Notes: a model not told the origin generated them from the letters alone. A stretch of DNA of 64,000 bases from Pseudoalteromonas sp. MMG007 (GCF_018100985.1 NZ_JAGJEI010000004.1:62001-126000); one strand, 5' to 3'. Positions 51,479-59,686 are shown, counted from the first letter of the stretch. A program made the numbers and translations.

Positions 51479-52876
51479 TTAAGACCACCCCTTTATTTTT
51501 CTATAAATGGTTGAGGCACTCACTCCTAAATAAGCCGCGGCAAGAGGAATATTATCATCGCACACCTGAATTGCATTCTCGATGGCCCTTTTTTCTACCT
51601 GCCATAATGGTTCTATATCATGCACAGCCATAGGTGAAGGCATTGAGTTTGAAGAGCTCATATTCGCAGATGGCATTGACTTAGTTGATGGTACAGAAGC
51701 AGTTAAGCCGAATGAGCTTGGTAGCATCTCTCTTTCTATTACTTGAGCATCATTTATAACAACCGTATTTTCTATTACATTTTGCAGCTCTCGGATATTT
51801 CCTGGCCAATCATAATTACAAAACAAGGATTTAACGTCTTCAGAAAAGCTAATGAAACTTTTAGCGTTACTGTCACTTTTTTGTTTAAGTATGTAATCAG
51901 CTAAAAGCAATATATCGTTGCCACGTTCTCTCAGTGGTGGCAGTTTTACAGGTATAACGTTCAGACGGTAATATAGATCTTCCCTAAAACGCCCCTCTGC
52001 CACTTCAATAATCGGGTTTCTGTTTGTAGCACACACTAAACGTACATCACTGTGCAACACCTCACTACTACCTACGCGGCTAAAGATACCTGTTTGCAAA
52101 AAGCGTAATAATTTTGCTTGTAAATTAAGCTCCATTTCACACAGTTCATCTAAAAATAAAGTCCCTCCATTGGCAACTTCTACAGCACCTTTTCTGTCAC
52201 TTAGAGCACCACTAAATGCCCCTTTAACATGGCCAAAAAACTCAGATTCAAATAATTCTGCAGGAATAGCCGCACAGTTAATTGCGATAAAAGGGCCTTT
52301 ATTTCTGGGGCTTGCATCGTGCAAGGTTTGTGCACAGACTTCTTTACCTGTGCCACTTTCTCCCGTTATAAATACACATGCTTTACTTCTTGCTGCACTG
52401 TCAAGAAGCCTAAAAACAGTCTTCATTGCTAAAGACTCACCAACAAAGTCTTGATTTTTAGTGTTTTTATCCACAGATGGCTTTGTCTTTACTTGCTCTT
52501 TTGGAGTTAACGCGCTCTCTACTGAGCTAATTAATCGCTGTCCTGTAAAAGGCTTTTCCAAAAAGTCAAAACCGCCTAATCGCATAGCTTCTACAGCTAC
52601 ATCAATAGAACTGTTTGAGGTGATCATTACCACATTCGCTGGGGTTTTCTGTTTGTTAACGAACTGAAGTACTTCTAGACCACTAATATCGGGTAAACAT
52701 ACATCTTGCACTATTACCGCTGGCATCTCTTCTTTTATACCGACTAAAGCGGAATAACCATCAGTGAAATGCTTGCATTCATACCCAGCTTGTTCAAGCT
52801 GACTCGCATAAAGAGCCCCACTTGCAATGCTATCTTCAACAATATATACAAGCCTTTTATCATTTATATTATTCAT
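51479..52876 (-). CDS. luxO: LuxO-type sigma-54-dependent response regulator
   Basis: 465 residues in three domains. The receiver (1-120) has the acidic pocket and phospho-acceptor Asp58 in VQDVCLPDISG. The AAA+ domain (about 140-370) has GESGTGKEVCAQTL (Walker A), GGTLFLDELCEM (Walker B) and a sigma-54-contact loop reading GAFSGA where GAFTGA is usual. The C-terminal Fis-type helix-turn-helix is AAAYLGVSASTIYRKIKGW, very like LuxO. In Vibrio, phosphorylated LuxO with sigma-54 switches on the low-cell-density programme. The Hpt gene luxU lies ten bases upstream, and LuxO sites lie around the locus. Confidence 0.93.
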   Translation of the reverse strand: MNNINDKRLVYIVEDSIASGALYASQLEQAGYECKHFTDGYSALVGIKEEMPAVIVQDVCLPDISGLEVLQFVNKQKTPANVVMITSNSSIDVAVEAMRLGGFDFLEKPFTGQRLISSVESALTPKEQVKTKPSVDKNTKNQDFVGESLAMKTVFRLLDSAARSKACVFITGESGTGKEVCAQTLHDASPRNKGPFIAINCAAIPAELFESEFFGHVKGAFSGALSDRKGAVEVANGGTLFLDELCEMELNLQAKLLRFLQTGIFSRVGSSEVLHSDVRLVCATNRNPIIEVAEGRFREDLYYRLNVIPVKLPPLRERGNDILLLADYILKQKSDSNAKSFISFSEDVKSLFCNYDWPGNIRELQNVIENTVVINDAQVIEREMLPSSFGLTASVPSTKSMPSANMSSSNSMPSPMAVHDIEPLWQVEKRAIENAIQVCDDNIPLAAAYLGVSASTIYRKIKGWS

Positions 52877-52885
52877 GGTAGCTCC

Positions 52886-53260
52886 TTAAATCCCTATATT
52901 GTTAATGATGATTTGATACGCATCGTGGGTTTTATCTAAATTGTGCTGAATAATAAGTGCTAAGTGAAGGTTTTCTGCCGTGGTGGCGGGCGGTGAGTCG
53001 TGAAGTTGAGTTGCTAATGCTGCTAAAGGAGCTGCCCCATATAAAGCAGCTGAATTTTTTAATATATGGGTTATTTCTTTAATCTTAACAGTATCTTCGT
53101 TATCAATTGCTATTTTTATTTGTTCACTCATGGTGATTAATTCATCAATAAATAGCTTTATTAATTTAGCTAAAACCTCAACCCCGACATCTTTCTCAAG
53201 CTGAGCTAATACATTGAGCTCTGTGATACTTTTATCAACAAATTTCTCTGATATGGGCAT
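52886..53260 (-). CDS. luxU: LuxU-like histidine phosphotransfer protein
   Basis: 124 residues, one Hpt domain. The phosphorylated His65 lies in KEITHILKNSAALYGAAPLA, closely matching Vibrio LuxU (KEISHALKSSAASFGADRL). The C-terminus THDAYQII also resembles LuxU. It would pass phosphate from the receiver of the hybrid kinase to LuxO Asp58. It is the first gene of the luxU-luxO pair (ten-base gap), the reverse order of Vibrio luxOU. A LuxO site overlaps its promoter. Confidence 0.9.
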   Translation of the reverse strand: MPISEKFVDKSITELNVLAQLEKDVGVEVLAKLIKLFIDELITMSEQIKIAIDNEDTVKIKEITHILKNSAALYGAAPLAALATQLHDSPPATTAENLHLALIIQHNLDKTHDAYQIIINNIGI

Positions 53261-53332
53261 AAAAGTCCTTTAATTTTTATTATAATAAGCTTATCTAATA
53301 CACTCTATTAGCTGATAAATTTAAATATTTAT

Positions 53333-53366
53333 ATTATAAGAGTAATTTGTTTTTTGCATTTTGCAA
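53333..53366 (-). promoter_or_regulatory. Promoter of luxU-luxO with overlapping LuxO site A
   Basis: A palindrome TTGCATTTTGCAA (53354-53366) matches the LuxO consensus TTGCA-W3-TGCAA. On the minus strand, a TATAAT -10 box lies at 53338-53333, so the -35 region (about 53356-53361) falls inside the palindrome. No sigma-54 promoter lies between the site and luxU. Binding would therefore block the promoter, fitting negative autoregulation like that reported for Vibrio LuxO. Confidence 0.65.
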
Positions 53367-53386
53367 ATCACAATGAGTGCTATATT

Positions 53387-54199
53387 TCATGGAGCCCAAA
53401 TTTCTATACTTTTAGATAAGGTTTGCGGCCTATCAAGTAGGTAACCTTGAGCTATATCACACCCTAATTGCTCTAATATTTGTAACTGCTCATTCTCCTC
53501 TATGCCTTCTGCTACAGTTTCTAAACCTAACCTTTGGGCCATCGCAATAATTGCGCTGCATAGAGTAAAATCTTCATTGTTAATAGCAATACCACTTACA
53601 AAACTACGGTCTATTTTCAAACCATCAATATCAAACTGACGCAGTAAACCAAGTGACGCATAACCAGTACCAAAATCATCTATCCATACTTTCACGCCCT
53701 CTTTGTGAAAATTCTCGAATGCTTTTGCTATTTTGGTAGGACTATGAATTAGCGCAGTCTCTGTTAACTCAACTTTTATAGCTTGTGGAGGTATGCGATG
53801 TTTCTCAAGCAGCCCCATCACTTTTGAAAACACGTCTCCATCTAAAATTTGTACTGGTGAAATATTTAATGAAATAGTCAGATCGGTCATACCTAGTTGT
53901 CGCATTTGATTTAAGTCAGATAAGCTTTGTTCAAAAATCCAATCGCCTAAGTCTAATATCATGCCAGACTGCTCTACATGAGGTATAAATTCGTCTGGTC
54001 CAACAATGCCAAACCGAGGTGAATCACATCTAACCAAGGATTCAAACCCTACGAGCTTACCTGATGCAAGTGAAACTAAGGGCTGGTAAACCATTTTAAA
54101 ATAATTATTTTGCATTGCATCAGTCATGATTTGCTCAAGCTCATGCCACCTAGCTAAGTTTATTGGGTTTGTGGGTTCTAGGGTATTAAATGCATTCAT
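53387..54199 (-). CDS. Stand-alone EAL-domain c-di-GMP phosphodiesterase
   Basis: 270 residues from the ATG at 54199, which has GGAG at ideal distance; an ATG four codons earlier is weaker. A single EAL domain hydrolyses cyclic di-GMP. The usual catalytic residues are present: GFESLVRC (EAL motif as ESL), NISPVQ, VELTETAL, IDDFGTGYASL, LKIDRSF, AEGIEENEQ, AQGYLLDRP. No sensor, receiver or GGDEF domain is attached, so control is probably transcriptional. A sigma-54 promoter (54240-54255) and LuxO site B lie directly upstream, making it a likely direct LuxO target. Confidence 0.92.
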   Translation of the reverse strand: MNAFNTLEPTNPINLARWHELEQIMTDAMQNNYFKMVYQPLVSLASGKLVGFESLVRCDSPRFGIVGPDEFIPHVEQSGMILDLGDWIFEQSLSDLNQMRQLGMTDLTISLNISPVQILDGDVFSKVMGLLEKHRIPPQAIKVELTETALIHSPTKIAKAFENFHKEGVKVWIDDFGTGYASLGLLRQFDIDGLKIDRSFVSGIAINNEDFTLCSAIIAMAQRLGLETVAEGIEENEQLQILEQLGCDIAQGYLLDRPQTLSKSIEIWAP

Positions 54200-54239
54200 T
54201 ATTTGCTCCATAGTTCGACTGATATTCTACTTTAAATAG

Positions 54240-54255
54240 AGCAAGTTACAGACCA
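54240..54255 (-). promoter_or_regulatory. Sigma-54 promoter of EAL gene
   Basis: Minus strand TGGTCTGTAACTTGCT: the invariant GG and GC are exactly ten bases apart and the -12 box TTGCT is perfect. Transcription would begin near 54229, 30 bases before the start codon. Confidence 0.75.
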
Positions 54256-54343
54256 TATTCACTGCATACCGGTGCAATTAAAAGCCATACAAATCAAACA
54301 CTTAATTTATTGAAAGTAAAAACAAACTTATATCAATCTACAT

Positions 54344-54356
54344 TTGCATTTTGCAA
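54344..54356 (-). promoter_or_regulatory. LuxO site B (upstream of EAL gene)
   Basis: TTGCATTTTGCAA, a perfect LuxO-type palindrome, followed by TTCACATTG and another TTGCAATGCA half-site. Its centre lies about 96 bases upstream of the sigma-54 -24 box, a normal place for an upstream activating sequence. Confidence 0.75.
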
Positions 54357-54501
54357 TTCACATTGCAATGCAGTAAATCTGTTAACTGTATTGCTACCTA
54401 GGGGCTTATTAAAGAATGCTTAGAACAACAGATGAATCATATTAATTTTTTAGCAAATGATTGCGGCGACTTTATGTGCGGAGGGAGGAGATATCAGAGA
54501 G

Positions 54502-54534
54502 GTAAAAAAAACGCAGGCAACATAGTTACCTGCG
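54502..54534 (-). terminator. Terminator of small membrane gene
   Basis: Stem CGCAGG-AAC / GTT-CCTGCG followed by eight T residues on the minus strand, right after the stop codon. It insulates the EAL gene's upstream region. Confidence 0.85.
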
Positions 54535-54542
54535 CAAAAGTC

Positions 54543-54833
54543 TCAGTTTGAAAAAGTTACGTTTTCATCTCTTTTTGGAGTATCTAGGTGCTGTGCATAA
54601 TTTATGTTTTTAGCGTCAAATGTTTCGCTTACAAATTGGGTATTGTCAATGTCAGATTGTAAAAACGACGTTGAATTCACATCGACTAACGGCTCAAGTG
54701 AACTTGAATCTCTCAGTATAGTAATCGTTACAACCAAGGCTGCTACAAGCAGAAAAGATAAAACCATAATCTCCGGGGTTAAAACCCAGCTGATACTTTT
54801 AGGCTGTTGTTTAGCTTTTGTATTTGTTTGCAT
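54543..54833 (-). CDS. Small single-helix membrane protein, likely LuxO/sigma-54 target
   Basis: 96 residues from the ATG at 54833, which has AGAGG upstream; a longer frame from 54899 would begin inside the sigma-54 promoter, so it is rejected. A basic N-terminus (QTNTKAKQQPKSISW) precedes one helix (EIMVLSFLLVAALVVTITIL) and an acidic, Asn/Asp-rich C-terminus, suggesting a cytoplasmic N-terminus. I do not recognise the family. It has its own terminator and lies under a sigma-54 promoter with a LuxO site upstream, so it may be a small effector of the LuxO response. Confidence 0.75.
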   Translation of the reverse strand: MQTNTKAKQQPKSISWVLTPEIMVLSFLLVAALVVTITILRDSSSLEPLVDVNSTSFLQSDIDNTQFVSETFDAKNINYAQHLDTPKRDENVTFSN

Positions 54834-54887
54834 TGCGCACCTCTTAAAATGTAAAACATTTAAATCATATTTACTTAATAGGTATAT

Positions 54888-54903
54888 TGCGAAAGCCATA
54901 CCA
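54888..54903 (-). promoter_or_regulatory. Sigma-54 promoter of small membrane gene
   Basis: Minus strand TGGTATGGCTTTCGCA: GG and GC are ten bases apart and 10 of 16 consensus positions agree, with TTGC changed to TCGC. The start would be near 54877, 44 bases upstream of the ATG. Confidence 0.6.
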
Positions 54904-55020
54904 ACTAGTGCGGATAAAACACAAAAATAATTTAATCTTTTAAATCAATGGTTTAGTGTGAAATTAAGTATTAATGAAATTTCATACTAACAATATTATC
55001 ACTACTACCTCCATATTGAA

Positions 55021-55033
55021 TTGCAATATGCAA
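55021..55033 (-). promoter_or_regulatory. LuxO site C (upstream of small membrane gene)
   Basis: TTGCAATATGCAA matches TTGCA-W3-TGCAA exactly, followed by TTCATTATG as in the other sites. It lies about 118 bases upstream of the -24 box. Confidence 0.72.
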
Positions 55034-55160
55034 TTCATTATGAAAATTTGATTAAAAATACAACCTTTAAATACTACATAAATAACTTTAATTACTTCAA
55101 AAAGATTAGTTTTTGAGGTTTAGTAAATGTGCTTACACATTATAAATATGACTCTTATAT

Positions 55161-57971
55161 TTATTTTAGCTTTTCCCATACCTCAGCTAATCTAACAAGT
55201 TTTAAATGCTTTGATTCAGATACATGTTGCGGTGTGTACTTCTCGAGTAAAGAAAAAAGAGTGCCACTAACTATTGGCTTAGCTAAGTAGTCATTCATTC
55301 CTGCATTGATAAATCGCTCTTTATCGCCATGAATAGCATTCGCAGTAAGCGCAATAATAGGCGTTAAAATACCAAGATCTCTTATCGCTTTTGTTGCGGA
55401 AATACCATCTAGAATAGGCATTTGAATATCCATAAAAATAAGATCTATTTTTTTACTTTTAACCATGGCAATTGCTTCTTGGCCATCATTTGCAATACTT
55501 ACTTTGCAACCCTTTTGCTCCAAAAACTGCCTAATCACAATCTGATTATTAGTGTTATCTTCTGCTACGAGTACATTAAGGCCATTGAGTTCTGCAGGCT
55601 TGTTATTAAATTGAACAACCTCTTTATCTTCGCGGTTTGTATATATTATATCTAAATGAAATAGCTGCTCTTCGAGTAAACTCATAGCACGTGGTAAGTG
55701 CGATACTTTAAACGGCCCATTTATAGTTAGTACACTGTCACTTGCACTTTTTGGTAATAAACTTTTACCTTTTAAATCGATGTTAAGTAAACATGGGGTA
55801 TGGAGAAAATTATACGAATCAATGCATTCACGTGTTTGAGTTAAAATTTTTGGTTCTATCAGCACAATAGCATCAGGTGGATTGTCAAATTTAGGTGTAC
55901 TAGGAAATACCGCGTAGCAATCGAAAGAGATTGAGAATCGAGTTAAGGTATGTTTAAGAGCTGATTGTAGTAGTTTATTAGTGCCTATAATCCACACCTT
56001 AGGCTTTTTGCTTCTCGCTGCAAACCCTTCTCTTAAAATTGAATCAGTGGTATCTATTTTAAGTGGGTAGTTAACCACAAACTCACTACCTTTAGTAAGC
56101 TCGGAAGTAACAGAAATATCACCTTTAACAACATCACAAATTTGCTTACAAATAGCAAGCCCTAGCCCGCTTCCACCATGTTGTCGGGTTATTGAGTTGT
56201 CAGATTGTATAAAGGGCATAAACATACTTTCTATTTTACTTTTTGCTATGCCGATCCCTGTATCTTTAACCGATAGCTGAAGAGTTAGGTCATCACCCGT
56301 AATTTGCGTACACCTTAGCGTAACAGTAATAACACCCTGCTCTGTAAATTTAATCGCATTAGCTAATAAATTTATCGCTATTTGTCTTATACGTGCGTGA
56401 TCACCAACTACCTGAGTTGGCACATCAGGGTAAAAATCAAAAATAACTTCAAGCCCTTTTTGCAAAGCACTTTCCGTGACAATATCTATCGCTTCTTCTA
56501 TACATGTATCAATACTAAATGGTTGGTTGTCTAAAGAAATTGCCTGTGCTTCAAAGCGCGAATAGGTGAGTACGTCATCAAGAACACTAAGTAAAGCGTC
56601 AGAGCTTGTTTTAATCATTTGCGTATAACGCATCTGCTCGCTTGTTAAGCCTGTATTATGCAAAATATCAGCCGAGCCAATTACAGCATTTAACGGTGTT
56701 CGAATTTCATGGCTTATATTAGCCATAAAACGGCTTTTGGATTCGGCGAGCATTTCTGCTTGGTTTTTAGCCTCTAGCAAAATTTTCTCACCCTCAATAC
56801 GCTCTTGTATATCAACAAGGGTCGCTGCGATGGAAGACAAGCTATTGTCGTAATCATTAAAGATAGGAGTTAGTGTTATTTCAGCCCAATTGTCACTGCC
56901 CTGAGCATTAATTAAACGCACATCAAAGCGGCAGATGTCGCGTTTACCCGTTTTATAGTTTGCCAAAATGCTTGATATTTTTTCTATGTCGCCTTTAGCA
57001 ATAAAGTTTATTAATGGTAAACCTATGCTTTGCTTTACCTGAGAATTTAAAACCTTCTGCCATGCTTTGTTGATAAATAATAGTTTGCCATCAGTATCAA
57101 GGCGCAAAACAATATCAGGAATGTTATCAACAACAGAATGATAGTTATCTTCTGTTTCTGCCATAGCCTGCTCTGCTTTGACACGTTGTGTGATGTTAGT
57201 TTCAATTGCAATAAAATGTTTTATATCGCCAGCATCGTCTCGAACTGGGTTAGCATCAATAGCCACCCAATAGAGATTTCCGTTTTTATCATAGTTAACT
57301 GTTTCAACCTGAAAAGGTAAACCATTAGTAATTGCATGAGACATTACTTTACAGCTCTCTTTACAGGTTTTTGGGCCCTGTAATAATTTACCAGGAGAAA
57401 TACCAATTACTTCATCACAAGTGTAACCTGTAAGCCTTTCAAAACTATTATTAACCCACTCTATTAAACCAAATTTATCAGTAATAATTACTAAGTTATT
57501 AGTGTGACTTGCTACAAGCGATAATCGCTTTACATATTTTTGTTGTTGGGTAAGTAGCAACTGAAAGTCTTTATGACGCTGAATATCGTATAGGGAACCA
57601 ATAAATCCACTCGTTCCATCATAAACTAACCTAAGTTCAAACCAATTTGTTAATCCTGCTTCATTTTTGATTTGTATCTCTGTGCTTGGCGGCAACTTCC
57701 CTTCAAGTAAGCTACAACTATAAGCAACAAAATGCATAATATCTTCGCTATTCATTAGCTTAGTTATATTTGAGCCTATTAATTCATCCACTGAATAGTT
57801 GAGCTTGTTTTGCCAGGCCTCATTGATATAGGTAAGGTTTAAGTGTTTATCACATTCAAAAATACACTCGTCTAATATAGCTAATAGCTTTGCTTGTCGG
57901 CGATTACTATTAGACAGTTTTTCAACTAGTGCATATTGAATTTGTACTTGGAGTTCGTCATTTTTATCCAT
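55161..57971 (-). CDS. PAS hybrid histidine kinase, probable source of the LuxU-LuxO phosphorelay
   Basis: 936 residues from the ATG at 57971 (GGAGAGGGT before it; nine codons shorter than the longest frame). No membrane helices, so it is cytoplasmic. Three PAS domains occupy about 30-390; the second contains GISPGKLLQGPKT but lacks the LOV cysteine. The kinase core has His421 in ISHEIRTPLNAV and the ATP lid HGGSGLGLAICK; a degenerate receiver-like part follows (about 640-760), then a true receiver with Asp near 848 in LIFMDIQMPILDG. Because the hybrid kinase, an Hpt protein and a response regulator are clustered, it likely feeds LuxU. It is third in a LuxO-controlled operon. Confidence 0.92.
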   Translation of the reverse strand: MDKNDELQVQIQYALVEKLSNSNRRQAKLLAILDECIFECDKHLNLTYINEAWQNKLNYSVDELIGSNITKLMNSEDIMHFVAYSCSLLEGKLPPSTEIQIKNEAGLTNWFELRLVYDGTSGFIGSLYDIQRHKDFQLLLTQQQKYVKRLSLVASHTNNLVIITDKFGLIEWVNNSFERLTGYTCDEVIGISPGKLLQGPKTCKESCKVMSHAITNGLPFQVETVNYDKNGNLYWVAIDANPVRDDAGDIKHFIAIETNITQRVKAEQAMAETEDNYHSVVDNIPDIVLRLDTDGKLLFINKAWQKVLNSQVKQSIGLPLINFIAKGDIEKISSILANYKTGKRDICRFDVRLINAQGSDNWAEITLTPIFNDYDNSLSSIAATLVDIQERIEGEKILLEAKNQAEMLAESKSRFMANISHEIRTPLNAVIGSADILHNTGLTSEQMRYTQMIKTSSDALLSVLDDVLTYSRFEAQAISLDNQPFSIDTCIEEAIDIVTESALQKGLEVIFDFYPDVPTQVVGDHARIRQIAINLLANAIKFTEQGVITVTLRCTQITGDDLTLQLSVKDTGIGIAKSKIESMFMPFIQSDNSITRQHGGSGLGLAICKQICDVVKGDISVTSELTKGSEFVVNYPLKIDTTDSILREGFAARSKKPKVWIIGTNKLLQSALKHTLTRFSISFDCYAVFPSTPKFDNPPDAIVLIEPKILTQTRECIDSYNFLHTPCLLNIDLKGKSLLPKSASDSVLTINGPFKVSHLPRAMSLLEEQLFHLDIIYTNREDKEVVQFNNKPAELNGLNVLVAEDNTNNQIVIRQFLEQKGCKVSIANDGQEAIAMVKSKKIDLIFMDIQMPILDGISATKAIRDLGILTPIIALTANAIHGDKERFINAGMNDYLAKPIVSGTLFSLLEKYTPQHVSESKHLKLVRLAEVWEKLK

Positions 57972-57981
57972 ACCCTCTCCA

Positions 57982-58575
57982 TTATTTTGTAAAAGCATGA
58001 CTACTACTCACTCGCGCATACAAAGGAAAAACTTCTTCACAGTAAAACGTTTGCTCAAATGGAGTACGGCTCGATGTGCAGTCGCTTAAAATAGTAACGT
58101 TAAAGCCTAAATCAACAGCAGAACGCGCCGTAGAATCTATACAAATAGAAGTCACGGTTCCTGCTAATATAATTTCATTTACGTTATTGTTTATAAGCGT
58201 TTGAGCTAGGTGTGTATGAGTAAAAGCATTAAGTCCTCGTTTTCCTGGGATCTCATTAATTACATGTTTGTACTCTTTTAATTGATCGATAGTTTGCGCA
58301 CCATAAGACCCTGATTTGAATGCTCCGGCATCAACAATTGATTTTAGTATGCCAATTGGATTTTTAAGCTCACTGTAATCTTGTGTAAAGTGGATTGGAG
58401 TATTTATAACTATCGCGAACTTTTCTGCGCAATGACTCAGTAAAGAAAGCGTATTCTCTACTACGCCAGTGACTCGTGACGACTCTTCCACCACGTCATA
58501 CAAAACACCCTTAGGTGAAAAATAATCGTTTTGAAAACCTATTAACACAAGCGCGCTTTTAGATAAATCGTGCAT
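57982..58575 (-). CDS. Isochorismatase-like cysteine hydrolase
   Basis: 197 residues. The fold and catalytic triad of the family are visible: Asp in LIGFQNDYF (near residue 16), Lys in EIPGKRGLNAF (near 114) and Cys in GTVTSICIDSTARSAVDLG (near 148), with the cis-peptide region VT. Related enzymes cleave isochorismate, nicotinamide or small amides; the substrate here is unknown. It has GGGAG before its ATG, 21 bases after the receiver gene and ten bases before the kinase start, so it is co-transcribed. A hydrolase embedded in a signalling operon may make or destroy the sensed signal, by inference. Confidence 0.88.
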   Translation of the reverse strand: MHDLSKSALVLIGFQNDYFSPKGVLYDVVEESSRVTGVVENTLSLLSHCAEKFAIVINTPIHFTQDYSELKNPIGILKSIVDAGAFKSGSYGAQTIDQLKEYKHVINEIPGKRGLNAFTHTHLAQTLINNNVNEIILAGTVTSICIDSTARSAVDLGFNVTILSDCTSSRTPFEQTFYCEEVFPLYARVSSSHAFTK

Positions 58576-58596
58576 AGTATCTCCCTATAGAGCCAT

Positions 58597-59634
58597 TTAT
58601 GAGGCAAGCTGCCAAGGTTTAATAAATTTTTCAAGTACCGCTTTTGTTACTGGTTTTTGTAAGTAATGCGTTATCCCTTTTTTAAATAACTCAGCTATTT
58701 GATCATCTCCAGTAATCCCCGTTAAAATTACTTTAGGTGTATCGTTATTGGGTGTGTTTTGACTAATTAATTGCTCAGCTACGTCACTGCCAAACATACC
58801 AGGCATACGCTCATCTAGCAGTAGTAAATCAAATGTCTCCTTTTGGGCAAGAGATAATGCACTCGCACCATTTTCAGCACACGTTACCGAGCACCCAAGC
58901 ATTTCTAGCATTACCTTAGTTGCTATCTGGCTTGGCAGGCTATCATCAGCAACTAAAATTGATAAACGCGTTTGTGTATGTAGCGTGGCTAAAATAGCAA
59001 TTAAGTCAGTATCAAAAAAAGGCCAGCCAAGGACTCTTTTAGAGAACTTATGTTCTTGGCTTAAATTGTTAATATCATCTATTGAACAAAGCTTGATATG
59101 ATTATTTAAACTGTCATTGTTTAGCTTATTTATTAAATCATCGCCATGTAAATGTCTCAAATCCTCTAGCTGTATCGACTCTCTCGTCATACTGTTAAAT
59201 AATTTAAAATTTAAGCCAAATCGGTCATGAGTGTGCGCTGACATTTTTAAGCAACTCTTAAATAACAGTTCACAATGAGTTAAAACATCTACATTTTGAT
59301 TAATATCAAGCGCTAAATTTACTGACTCTTTAGTTGCTAAAAGGCCATGCACATCTAATGACGTGACTTGCTGATCATCATCAACCCAGTAATGAAAGCT
59401 TACACCTTGAATGTTAGCTTCCACTGTAAGCAAAAAGCTATTTTTTGCTGATGTTAAACCAGGTGTTAAAAACTCTTCACATTGCGCTATTATCTGCTCA
59501 GGAGAGACTTGCAAACACACATAATTGCATTGCAGCTTATTAATTAGAGTCACCGAGAAATTGCGTTTTTGGGTTACACAATATTTACCTATTACCGCTT
59601 GGATAATTTCTAAAACGTGACTGTTATTATTCAT
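58597..59634 (-). CDS. Response-regulator protein with an unknown N-terminal domain
   Basis: 345 residues. The C-terminal receiver (about 220-345) is complete: LSILVADDSLPSQIATKVML, Asp274 in LLLLDERMPGMFG, TGITG and the Lys in YLQKPV. The N-terminal 210 residues do not match a domain I know; they are not a DNA-binding, GGDEF, EAL or kinase domain, though alternating strands and helices could be a degenerate ATPase or receiver relic. It may be a phosphate sink or scaffold for the neighbouring hybrid kinase. It is the first gene of the operon, under a sigma-54 promoter and LuxO site D. Confidence 0.75.
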   Translation of the reverse strand: MNNNSHVLEIIQAVIGKYCVTQKRNFSVTLINKLQCNYVCLQVSPEQIIAQCEEFLTPGLTSAKNSFLLTVEANIQGVSFHYWVDDDQQVTSLDVHGLLATKESVNLALDINQNVDVLTHCELLFKSCLKMSAHTHDRFGLNFKLFNSMTRESIQLEDLRHLHGDDLINKLNNDSLNNHIKLCSIDDINNLSQEHKFSKRVLGWPFFDTDLIAILATLHTQTRLSILVADDSLPSQIATKVMLEMLGCSVTCAENGASALSLAQKETFDLLLLDERMPGMFGSDVAEQLISQNTPNNDTPKVILTGITGDDQIAELFKKGITHYLQKPVTKAVLEKFIKPWQLAS

Positions 59635-59670
59635 AAAGTACTCTACCTAAAATATCTATGAATATTATTC

Positions 59671-59686
59671 ATCAAGTTATGTGCCA
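59671..59686 (-). promoter_or_regulatory. Sigma-54-like promoter of receiver-kinase operon
   Basis: Minus strand TGGCACATAACTTGAT: the -24 box TGGCAC is perfect and ten bases separate GG from the -12 dinucleotide, which is GA instead of GC. The start would be near 59660, about 26 bases before the ATG at 59634. Confidence 0.6.

Noticed and set aside
54272..54287. Second sigma-54-like sequence before the EAL gene (TGGCTTTTAATTGCA)
   Set aside because: Only nine bases separate GG and GC; the site at 54240-54255 has the correct ten.
54440..54540. Qrr-like small RNA near the GGAGGGAGGAG stretch
   Set aside because: No Qrr core sequence; the terminator T-run is on the minus strand only and belongs to the small membrane gene.
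54834..54899. N-terminal extension of the small membrane protein from ATG 54899
   Set aside because: That ATG lies in the sigma-54 -12/-24 region and has no ribosome site; the start at 54833 has AGAGG.
57340..57480. LOV photosensor in the second PAS domain of the hybrid kinase
   Set aside because: The region ends in LLQGP like LOV domains but lacks the flavin-binding cysteine of NCRFLQ.
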